Assembly (NCBI GenBank): GCA_030641695.1
Contig: DAOWGY010000262.1
Location: 1 to 5,290, forward strand
Reading direction: 5' to 3'
From: Gammaproteobacteria bacterium
Lineage (GTDB): Bacteria > Pseudomonadota > Gammaproteobacteria > Steroidobacterales > Woeseiaceae
Length of the DNA stretch: 5,290 nt
Below the pieces are notes generated by a model. That model saw nothing but the letters and a program-made list of their open reading frames with translations. It did no database searches and was not told where the DNA came from. A program made the position numbers and the translations under genes. Below, piece after piece: positions 1 to 4,990 of the stretch (position 1 is the first letter of the stretch; each line of letters starts with the position of its first letter).

Positions 1-2
1 AG

Positions 3-116
3 GTCGTCGTGACCAACAAGCGCTCCAACAGCAATGACGGCCTTGCCAATACTTATGTAGAATACGGCGTCGCCGAAATCGCCGGATTGATAAATGGCCA
101 GCTACAAGACCAATGA
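3..116 (+). CDS. Possible 3' end of an unrecognised upstream gene (partial)
   Basis: The frame beginning at base 3 is open from the window edge to a TGA at 114-116 and would overlap the efp start by 23 nt. It encodes 37 residues ending in EIAGLINGQLQDQ. Its third codon positions are GC-rich (almost all G or C in the first 15 codons), like the real genes here, which is the main reason to consider it coding. It reads as a short strand (VVVTNKR), a polar loop, then a helix, which would suit the C-terminus of a globular enzyme, but I do not recognise the family. It does not resemble the C-terminus of EpmB, often a neighbour of efp. Another forward frame ends at a TGA at 35-37 and could be the true gene end instead. 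No ATG start for a divergent minus-strand gene lies in 1-93. Confidence 0.3.
   Translation, partial: VVVTNKRSNSNDGLANTYVEYGVAEIAGLINGQLQDQ
34..63 (+). promoter_or_regulatory. Candidate sigma70-type promoter for efp
   Basis: A -35-like ATGACG (34-39, 4/6 match to TTGACA) and a -10-like TAGAAT (58-63, 5/6 match to TATAAT) are separated by 18 bp. Transcription would start near base 70 and give a leader of about 24 nt before the efp ATG at 94. The boxes would lie inside the end of the upstream reading frame if that frame is real. This is a consensus match by eye only. Confidence 0.3.
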
Positions 117-660
117 ATTTCGCTCAGGGCTCAGGATCCTGATCGATAACGCCCCCTGCGTAATCGTAGAAAACGAGTTCGTGAAGCCTGGCAAAGGCCA
201 GGCATTCAACCGGGTCCGGATCAAGAACCTCAAAACCGGCAAGGTCGTCGATAAGACCTTCAAATCGGGCGAAAGCGTCGAGGCTGCGGATGTCCTGCAA
301 ACCGAGATGCAGTACCTCTATGCGGACGGCGAGTTCTGGCATTTCATGGTCGCGGATACGTTCGAGCAATTTGCCGCCGATGAGAAAGCAGTGAGCGGCG
401 CAAAAGATTGGCTCCGCGACGGCGATATCTGCGGGATTACGCTTTGGAACAACACGCCGATAATCGTCGAGCCGCCGAACTTCGTCGAACTCGAGATCGT
501 CGCGACGGATCCGGGTGTCAAAGGAGATACTGCGAGCGGCGGCGTCAAACCAGCGACACTATCCACGGGCGCGGTCGTGCGCGTGCCCCTGTTCGTCGAA
601 CAGGGCGAGGTGATCAAGGTCGATACTCGTTCGAAAGAATATGTGAGCAGAATCAAATAA
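94..660 (+). CDS. efp: Elongation factor P (EF-P), lysine-type
   Basis: EF-P binds between the ribosomal P and E sites and stimulates peptide-bond formation on polyproline stretches. The 188-residue product has the usual family length and three beta-domain layout: KOW-like domain I (about 1-65), OB domain II (66-129) and C-terminal OB domain III (130-188). The domain I loop reads KPGKGQA, placing the modifiable lysine at residue 34 exactly as in E. coli. A lysine here, rather than arginine, means the EpmA/EpmB beta-lysylation route and not EarP rhamnosylation, and epmA lies nearby on the opposite strand. Domain III carries the family signature KPATLSTGAVVRVPLFVEQG (152-171). An in-frame TAA at 91-93 immediately precedes the ATG, which fixes the start; only a weak GGA (84-86) serves as ribosome binding site. 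The 3' end overlaps the convergent reductase gene by 8 nt. Confidence 0.98.
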   Translation: MASYKTNEFRSGLRILIDNAPCVIVENEFVKPGKGQAFNRVRIKNLKTGKVVDKTFKSGESVEAADVLQTEMQYLYADGEFWHFMVADTFEQFAADEKAVSGAKDWLRDGDICGITLWNNTPIIVEPPNFVELEIVATDPGVKGDTASGGVKPATLSTGAVVRVPLFVEQGEVIKVDTRSKEYVSRIK

Positions 661-1120
661 ATTTATCGCGGCCCGACTGCAGGGCGCAGAAAATCTTACA
701 CAACAATTCGATGCCCGTCTGATCGCTTGCGCTGAAGCGATCGATAGACGGGCTGTCGATGTCGAGCACACCGACAAGACTGCCGTTGACGATCAGAGGC
801 ACGACGATCTCCGATCGTGACGCAGCATCGCACACGATATGGCCCGGAAATTCGTGCACGTCCCGCACGCACTGAGTCTCGAGCGACTCCGCCGCTGTGC
901 CACAAACGCCACTGCCCATCGAGATGTGGACGCACGCGGGCTGTCCCTGGAACGGTCCCAGTACAAGTTCATCGCCGCGTAACACATAGATTCCGAGCCA
1001 GTTGATGTCGTCGAGCGCGTTATAGAGCAGGGCGACAAAATTGGCGGCGCTTGCGAGCGCATCAGGTTCGTCGCGCAACAACGCGTCGGCCTGCGAGTTC
1101 AGAAGAGCGTAATCCGGCAT
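653..1120 (-). CDS. msrC: Free methionine-(R)-sulfoxide reductase (GAF domain, fRMsr/MsrC type)
   Basis: This cytosolic enzyme reduces free L-methionine-(R)-sulfoxide to methionine, probably with thioredoxin as reductant as in E. coli MsrC (YebR). The 155-residue protein is a single GAF domain of about the family length. Three cysteines at 63, 73 and 97 have the same spacing (10 and 24) as the E. coli catalytic set Cys84/Cys94/Cys118. They sit in the family blocks GPFQGQPACVHI (55-66), GSGVCGTAAE and VHEFPGHIVCDAASRSEIVVPL (the latter beginning near residue 88), followed by LDIDSPSIDRF (119-129). Additional cysteines at 84, 141 and 145 are probably not catalytic. It is the last gene of the minus-strand block, 16 nt after epmA, so it is probably expressed from the shared transcript. 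Its final codons overlap the efp stop. A long inverted repeat lies within codons 123-136. Confidence 0.95.
   Translation of the reverse strand: MPDYALLNSQADALLRDEPDALASAANFVALLYNALDDINWLGIYVLRGDELVLGPFQGQPACVHISMGSGVCGTAAESLETQCVRDVHEFPGHIVCDAASRSEIVVPLIVNGSLVGVLDIDSPSIDRFSASDQTGIELLCKIFCALQSGRDKFI
713..753. repeat. Long bulged hairpin inside the fRMsr gene, just downstream of efp
   Basis: Bases 713-728 (GCCCGTCTGATCGCTT) can pair with 735-742 (AAGCGATC) and 746-753 (AGACGGGC), giving two perfect 8-bp stems separated by a 3-nt bulge (GAT, 743-745) and closed by a 6-nt loop (GCGCTG). It lies 53 nt beyond the efp stop codon. Neither side has a proper T-tract: the + strand continues TGTCGATG, and the minus strand is only mildly T-rich. 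It is therefore not a classical intrinsic terminator, although it could stall polymerase or protect the efp 3' end. It codes for a moderately conserved part of the reductase, so the pairing may be partly fortuitous. Confidence 0.6.
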
Positions 1121-1133
1121 GGTGTATTAGCCG

Positions 1134-1138
1134 TCCTT
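1134..1138 (-). promoter_or_regulatory. Ribosome binding site of the fRMsr gene
   Basis: On the minus strand the sequence is TAAGGACGGCTAATACACC followed by the ATG. The AAGGA Shine-Dalgarno overlaps the TAA stop of epmA, with a rather long 13-nt spacing to the start. This placement suggests that ribosomes finishing epmA help initiate on the reductase. Confidence 0.5.
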
Positions 1139-2093
1139 ATTCCTCGAATGCAAAAGTGACAACGTCGCGGATATCGTCATTACCGGTCGCGATCATCAAC
1201 AATCGCTCGAAACCCACCGCGACGCCGGCACACTCAGGCAGGCCGGCCTCGAGCGCCCCGAGCAAGTGCTCGTCCGCCGCATTGTCATGTCGTCCCGATG
1301 TACGGCGTTTTTGCAGGTCGGTCTGGATGCGGCGTTGTTGCTCTGCTACATCGATAAGCTCGACGTAGCCGTTCGCCAATTCCGTACAGCCATAAAAAAC
1401 TTCAAAACGGTCGGCGAGCGAAGGGTCTGCGGGGCAGGTGCGCGCCAGCGCCGCCTGCTCGACCGGGTAGTGTCGCAAAACGGTCAGCCGATCTGCTGCA
1501 AAGGTCTCAGCCACCCGTGTGCTCAGTAGCAGGTCGAGCCAGGCTTCTGTGTCATCGCCGAGTGTCTCGCGAAGATGAGAGTCCGCACTCGACGCATCGG
1601 CAAGGTCGTCAATCGTGGCCGTCGATGGTGCGATGCCGGCAAAGCGCTTCATCGCGTCGTGGTAATCGTAATCCTCGACAGCGTTCTGAAGTTCGGGCCG
1701 CCCGAGCACATCGGCGATGAAAGCAACCGTCTCAGCGACGATCGCATCGAGTTCGTAACCCTGCCGGTACCATTCCACCATCGTGAATTCCGGCTGATGG
1801 AGTCTTCCCGCCTCGCCGTCACGAAACACGCGGCATATGGCATAGATATCGGGGTAGCCGTCCGCGAGCAGGCGCTTCATGAAAGACTCGGGCGATGTCT
1901 GCAGATAAAGCTCCCGGCCGGTGCCAGTCCTGACCCGGTGACCTTCGATCTGAGGATCGCTCACGGCGTATCGGCCGAGTGCCGGCGTATCGACCTCCAG
2001 CACGCTACGACTTTTGAAGAATGCCCGGGCATGCTCGAGCATGCTGGCACGTTTTTGTGCAACGGATGCGCCGGAGGACGGCCGCCAGCTCAC
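1137..2093 (-). CDS. epmA: EF-P (R)-beta-lysine ligase EpmA (PoxA/GenX/YjeA)
   Basis: EpmA is a truncated class II lysyl-tRNA synthetase paralogue that activates (R)-beta-lysine with ATP and attaches it to Lys34 of EF-P rather than to tRNA. The product is 318 residues (E. coli 325) and lacks the tRNA anticodon-binding domain. Visible are TSPE (66-69), class II motif 2 from R88 (RVFRDGEAGRLHQPEFTMVEWY region, 88-109), ELANGYVEL (238-246) and motif 3 GVAVGFERLLM with Arg297 near the C-terminus. I chose the GTG at 2093-2091: it yields an N-terminus starting (M)SWRPSSG, aligning with SWQPSAS of the E. coli protein, and it overlaps the psd stop in a GTGA. A longer in-frame extension to an ATG at 2252 exists, but those 53 residues are antisense-like filler within psd. 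Translation is probably coupled to psd. Its substrate, EF-P, is encoded convergently one gene away. Confidence 0.96.
   Translation of the reverse strand: MSWRPSSGASVAQKRASMLEHARAFFKSRSVLEVDTPALGRYAVSDPQIEGHRVRTGTGRELYLQTSPESFMKRLLADGYPDIYAICRVFRDGEAGRLHQPEFTMVEWYRQGYELDAIVAETVAFIADVLGRPELQNAVEDYDYHDAMKRFAGIAPSTATIDDLADASSADSHLRETLGDDTEAWLDLLLSTRVAETFAADRLTVLRHYPVEQAALARTCPADPSLADRFEVFYGCTELANGYVELIDVAEQQRRIQTDLQKRRTSGRHDNAADEHLLGALEAGLPECAGVAVGFERLLMIATGNDDIRDVVTFAFEE
2029..2044. repeat. Perfect 16-bp palindrome within epmA
   Basis: GCATGCTCGAGCATGC is identical to its own reverse complement. It lies about 50 nt into epmA and encodes part of SMLEHAR. Directly adjoining and overlapping it is a second, 8-bp palindrome GCCCGGGC (2023-2030). 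A palindrome this long is uncommon by chance, but the encoded residues fit the EpmA family, so a coding coincidence is possible. Confidence 0.6.
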
Positions 2094-2953
2094 TGCACAG
2101 GATCCGCGAAATCGCCGATCGCCTCTCCCATCCTGGTCGTGACCCCTGCAGCGAAGTCCGGCCGCCATTGGCAGGTCGCTTTCGGCAGCAACACGATGAC
2201 GGTCGAGCCCATGTTGAACCAGCCGAGCAGGTCGCCTTTTTTCACATCGCATGGCTGCGCCGACAGGTCGAGCAGCTCGACGACACCGGATTTGCGCGGC
2301 CTGATCTCGCCGCTCCAGGGTGTGGATATGCTGCCGACGTTCAATGCGCCGACCATAATCAGTGTCAGCGGCCCGTGTGCCGTATTGAAGTGCAGATTGA
2401 GTCTCTCATTGCGGGTATATATCCCCGGTACATGCGAGGCGGTCGCATTATTGACACTGAACAGGTCGCCAGGCACGTAATGTGCGGCGACGAGCTCGCC
2501 ATCCATCGGTGCATGCACACGATGGTAGTCATAGGGTGCAAGATAGATAGCTGCGAAAACGCCATCCGTAAACGCGCCGACTTTATCGAGATCGGCGGCG
2601 AGCAGGTCGGCGAGCGTGTAGTCGAGCCCCTTGGCCTGTAGCAAGCGGTCACCGCGCAAGGTGCCCGCCTGGCTCAGCGTACCGTCAGCGGGCGAGACGA
2701 AGGAACCGGCGCCACCGTCGACCGGACGCGCGCCGTCCCCGAGTTCGCGAATGAAAAAGTCGTTGAATGTCGCGAAATCGCCGGGAACGTCGAGCCGAAC
2801 CTCATCGAGATTGACGTCATACAGCTTCAGAAAGCCTCTTATCAGTGCGTTCTTGACGGCGACCACCCGGATTCGGGCCACGTGATAGACGAGCGACGTC
2901 AGCCAGAATTTCGGCAACAGGTACTGCAGGAAGACAAACAGGCGTGACAACAT
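2090..2953 (-). CDS. psd: Phosphatidylserine decarboxylase proenzyme
   Basis: Psd converts phosphatidylserine to phosphatidylethanolamine at the inner membrane, the last step of PE synthesis. The 287-residue proenzyme should self-cleave between Gly249 and Ser250, turning the serine into the pyruvoyl cofactor and giving a 249-residue beta chain and a 38-residue alpha chain. The catalytic triad is visible: Asp90 (SPADG), His147 (DYHRVHAP) and Ser250, with Asp90 and His147 at the same positions as in E. coli. Other family blocks are FNDFFIREL (63-71), LLQAKG (104-109), VPGDLFSVN (160-168) and NERL (182-185). The N-terminus MLSRLFVFLQYLLPKFWLT matches the membrane-associated helix of E. coli Psd and supports the ATG at 2953. 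The cleavage motif is MGST instead of the usual LGST, and the long C-terminal tail of E. coli Psd (322 aa) is missing. It starts 6 nt after the PCu(A)C gene with no clear Shine-Dalgarno, and ends in a 4-nt overlap with epmA. Confidence 0.97.
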   Translation of the reverse strand: MLSRLFVFLQYLLPKFWLTSLVYHVARIRVVAVKNALIRGFLKLYDVNLDEVRLDVPGDFATFNDFFIRELGDGARPVDGGAGSFVSPADGTLSQAGTLRGDRLLQAKGLDYTLADLLAADLDKVGAFTDGVFAAIYLAPYDYHRVHAPMDGELVAAHYVPGDLFSVNNATASHVPGIYTRNERLNLHFNTAHGPLTLIMVGALNVGSISTPWSGEIRPRKSGVVELLDLSAQPCDVKKGDLLGWFNMGSTVIVLLPKATCQWRPDFAAGVTTRMGEAIGDFADPVQ

Positions 2954-2959
2954 GATTGA

Positions 2960-3382
2960 TCAGTTCGCGGTGGCGGCAAATTCGGTGCTGACACTCAATA
3001 GCAACAGCTCGCCGGAATAGAAGTTCAAAGTAACGATGTCCGGTGTGCCGTTGGGGTGCATCAGCATCAGGTGTTTTCCGCCGCGCTCGAATATCACTGT
3101 TTCACCATCGGCAATATCGAGTGCGGCAATCTTGCGCATTCGCGCGATACCATCGTCGATCGTCGTCTCGTGCATTGCAACGGATGAGTACTGCGGGCTC
3201 GTGACGCGCGTGATGCGAATAGCCTCGCCGGAGCGGTTGGCAATCTCCAGGTAGGCGGCAGCCATCGTCATATCGGGCGCCGGCGCCGTCACAACGATAC
3301 CGCTGGCGACCACCGGCGGACCTTGCGGCTCGCTGCAAGCAGCAATGATGAGCAGCGGTGCCAATAACAGGTGTCGTCGCAT
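2960..3382 (-). CDS. PCu(A)C (DUF461) copper chaperone, predicted lipoprotein
   Basis: PCu(A)C proteins bind Cu(I) in the periplasm and in studied cases deliver it to the CuA site of cytochrome c oxidase subunit II, working with SCO. The 140-residue product has a short basic start (MRRH), a hydrophobic stretch (5-15) and a lipobox IAAC with Cys16 as the lipidated residue. Ser17 at +2 suggests sorting to the outer membrane if that rule applies here. The mature cupredoxin-like domain contains the complete canonical copper motif H-X10-M-X21-H-X-M as His71, Met82, His104 and Met106. The ATG at 3382-3380 shares its A with the TAA of the upstream SCO gene (TAATG), and no Shine-Dalgarno is visible, so translation is probably by re-initiation. 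Pairing with SCO supports a role in oxidase copper delivery; no cox genes lie in the window. Confidence 0.93.
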   Translation of the reverse strand: MRRHLLLAPLLIIAACSEPQGPPVVASGIVVTAPAPDMTMAAAYLEIANRSGEAIRITRVTSPQYSSVAMHETTIDDGIARMRKIAALDIADGETVIFERGGKHLMLMHPNGTPDIVTLNFYSGELLLLSVSTEFAATAN

Positions 3383-3996
3383 TACGGCATCGCCATGATC
3401 AACGGCAGGTCGTGGACGAAGTTGTCGACGCTGTGTGGCGCACTGAAAAGCGCACGAAAACGACCCTGCGGATTGAAAACGAGTACGACAGTGGAGTGGT
3501 CGACCGAGTAGTTGTCATTGTCCGTCTCGATTTTTGCGAAATAGATACCGAGTTCACCGGTCAATTTGCGAATTTCATCGAGGTCGCCCGTGATGCCGAG
3601 ATTGCCCTCGCCAAAATAGTCGACGTATTTTCCGATCGCCTCGGGCGTATCGCGTTCCGGATCCACACTGACGAGCACAATGCGCGGTAGCGGGTCCTGA
3701 GCCTGCGCGGCGAGCTGCTCCCGGACCTGCCCGAGCAATGCCATCGTCGTCGGGCAGACGTCGGGGCAATGTGTGAAGCCAAAAAACACGAGATCCCATT
3801 GACCCTCGAAAACGCGACGGTCGATTGCAGCGCCGTCCTGATTCAGCAGCGAGAATTCCGGCAGCTCGTTGCCCGCTGGCAACACGGTCGCCCGAACTGG
3901 TACTGGATCCTCGCCGACCAGATTGAGTCCGAATAGCAGGCCGGCGGCAATGGCCGTGCCTGCGACAAAAGCAATAATGAAGTTTTGTGGTCTCAT
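3382..3996 (-). CDS. sco: SCO1/SenC/PrrC family protein (copper/thiol protein for cytochrome oxidase assembly)
   Basis: SCO proteins are membrane-anchored thioredoxin-fold proteins that reduce the CuA cysteines and/or carry copper during cytochrome c oxidase assembly. The 204-residue product has one N-terminal hydrophobic segment (about residues 6-27), placing the rest in the periplasm. The copper-binding motif reads GFTHCPDVCPT, with Cys77 and Cys81 as the CxxxC pair, and the distal ligand is His167 in VDHST. The block VSVDPERDTPE (109-119) is also typical. All three metal ligands are present, so it should be functional. It is the first gene of the minus-strand block and ends in a 1-nt TAATG overlap with the PCu(A)C gene. 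Upstream of the ATG only GGGAA, abutting the start, resembles a ribosome binding site. Confidence 0.96.
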   Translation of the reverse strand: MRPQNFIIAFVAGTAIAAGLLFGLNLVGEDPVPVRATVLPAGNELPEFSLLNQDGAAIDRRVFEGQWDLVFFGFTHCPDVCPTTMALLGQVREQLAAQAQDPLPRIVLVSVDPERDTPEAIGKYVDYFGEGNLGITGDLDEIRKLTGELGIYFAKIETDNDNYSVDHSTVVLVFNPQGRFRALFSAPHSVDNFVHDLPLIMAMP

Positions 3997-4025
3997 TTCC
4001 CAGGATCAATCTGCATGCCCGCGCG

Positions 4026-4054
4026 ATTCTACAGCAGCCGTGTGGGAATATAAG
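4026..4054 (-). promoter_or_regulatory. Candidate promoter of the sco-pcuAC-psd-epmA-msrC block
   Basis: Reading the minus strand, TAGAAT (4031-4026, 5/6 match to TATAAT) lies 17 bp downstream of CTTATA (4054-4049, 3/6 match to TTGACA). The start point would be near 4019, giving a leader of about 23 nt before the ATG at 3996. This is the only non-coding gap upstream of the five-gene block, so a promoter is expected here; the exact boxes are a consensus match by eye. Confidence 0.4.
4026..4054 (+). promoter_or_regulatory. Candidate promoter of prmB-aroC
   Basis: On the + strand TATAAG (4049-4054, 5/6 match to TATAAT) could be the -10 box, giving a start near 4061 and a leader of about 36 nt. 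At the right spacing (17 bp) the -35 region 4026-4031 is ATTCTA, a poor match (2/6), so an activator or other contacts would be needed. The boxes coincide with those of the opposing sco promoter candidate. Confidence 0.3.
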
Positions 4055-4077
4055 ATGGGTTCCTGATTCGCCGACGC

Positions 4078-4084
4078 AAGGGGA
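4078..4084 (+). promoter_or_regulatory. Ribosome binding site of prmB
   Basis: AAGGGGA is a strong anti-16S match but lies 12 nt before the ATG at 4097, longer than ideal. No better-spaced site precedes the next in-frame ATG at 4118, so 4097 remains the preferred start. Confidence 0.5.
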
Positions 4085-4096
4085 CACTGAGAAACG

Positions 4097-4990
4097 ATGG
4101 TCAACGACGAGCGAGCCATGACGGTCGAGCAGCTGATACGGCGCAGCGCCGAGCGCTTTGCTGATGCCGACCTCAGCTACGGCCACGGTACGGATAATCC
4201 GACGGACGAGGCGGCGTGGCTGGTGTTCGCGCATCTCGGCCTGTCTCATGACGATGCAACTGCGGTCTATTCGCGGCCGGTCGATGCCCGGCGTACGTCG
4301 GAAGTCGACGCCCTCGTCGAGCGCCGCATTCGCGACCATGTGCCGGTCGGCTATCTCGTCAACGAGGCCTGGTTCGCGGGGCTGCCGTTCTACGTCGATG
4401 AGCGTGTGCTGATCCCGCGATCACCAATCGCAGAATTGATCAACGGGCGCTTCGAGCCATGGGTGCAGCCGGGCGATGTCCGCTCTATTGTTGACCTCGG
4501 CACCGGCAGCGGCTGCATCGCGATCGCGCTGGCGAAAGCGTATCCCGCCGCGACCGTAGACGCCGTGGATATCTCGCCCGATGCGCTGGACGTGGCGGCT
4601 ATTAATATTGAGCGGCACGGCGTTGGCGACCGGGTGCGGCTCGTCGAATCGAGCTTTTTCGACAATCTCGGCGATCGCTCCTACGACCTCATCATCAGCA
4701 ACCCGCCGTACGTTGATCTTGAGGATATGGACGCACTGGCGAACGAGTATCGGCACGAGCCGGAGCTTGGCCTCGCCGCCGGCGACGACGGTCTGGATTC
4801 AGTGAGGGCGATCCTGCATGATGCGTCGCGTTTTCTGTCTGACGATGGAATACTGGTCTGCGAGGTCGGCAACAGCCAGGCGGCACTGGAAAAAGCTTAT
4901 CCGGATGTTGCATTTGTCTGGCTCACGTTCGAGCATGGCGGGCAGGGTGTGTTTTTGCTGACGGCCAGGGATATGCAGGGTGTCGGGTAA
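4097..4990 (+). CDS. prmB: Ribosomal protein L3 N5-glutamine methyltransferase PrmB
   Basis: PrmB transfers a methyl group from S-adenosylmethionine to a glutamine of ribosomal protein L3 (Gln150 in E. coli) in the cytosol. The 297-residue product (E. coli 310) has an N-terminal helical substrate-binding part (about 1-110) with YGHGTDNPTDEA (28-39) and FYVDERVLIPRSPIAELI (98-115), then a Rossmann-type methyltransferase domain. SAM motif I is DLGTGSGCIAIA (133-144), the acidic ribose-binding region is VDAVDISPDAL (154-164), and the catalytic NPPY is at 202-205. The block NEYRHEPELGLAAGDDGL (216-233) and the early YGHGTDNP and FYVDERVLIPRSP elements separate PrmB from its paralogue PrmC. The last codons overlap aroC by 11 nt, the same prmB-aroC gene order as E. 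coli. Confidence 0.96.
   Translation: MVNDERAMTVEQLIRRSAERFADADLSYGHGTDNPTDEAAWLVFAHLGLSHDDATAVYSRPVDARRTSEVDALVERRIRDHVPVGYLVNEAWFAGLPFYVDERVLIPRSPIAELINGRFEPWVQPGDVRSIVDLGTGSGCIAIALAKAYPAATVDAVDISPDALDVAAINIERHGVGDRVRLVESSFFDNLGDRSYDLIISNPPYVDLEDMDALANEYRHEPELGLAAGDDGLDSVRAILHDASRFLSDDGILVCEVGNSQAALEKAYPDVAFVWLTFEHGGQGVFLLTARDMQGVG
4967..4971 (+). promoter_or_regulatory. Ribosome binding site that fixes the aroC GTG start
   Basis: AGGGA lies 8 nt before the GTG at 4980-4982, inside the last codons of prmB. This good spacing, together with the match of the resulting N-terminus to AroC proteins, decides the start. Confidence 0.65.

Noticed and set aside
1..49. A divergent epmB starting at a TTG (47-49) on the minus strand
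   Set aside because: The predicted start LARPSLLLERLLVTTT does not resemble EpmB N-termini and there is no ribosome binding site.
713..753. Calling the hairpin an intrinsic terminator
   Set aside because: No run of T follows it on either strand, so only a structure, not a Rho-independent terminator, is supported.
2094..2252. An N-terminal extension of epmA to the ATG at 2252
   Set aside because: The extra 53 residues are read out of frame through psd and have no counterpart in E. coli EpmA; the GTG at 2093 fits alignment and overlap.
1575..2480. A 301-codon open frame on the + strand spanning the epmA/psd junction
   Set aside because: It is antisense to two well-supported genes, has no recognisable domain, and long antisense frames are expected in GC-rich coding DNA.
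2021..2641. A 206-codon + strand open frame antisense to psd
   Set aside because: It is arginine/cysteine/histidine-rich low-quality sequence opposite conserved psd blocks including the catalytic motifs; a shadow frame.
3997..4096. A riboswitch, small RNA or transposon end in the divergent gap
   Set aside because: The gap is only 100 bp, with no notable inverted repeats or conserved RNA motif; promoters suffice to explain it.
3575..4339. A 254-codon minus-strand open frame across sco, the promoter gap and prmB
   Set aside because: It crosses a divergent promoter region and two genes with clear family motifs, and its product shows no domain.
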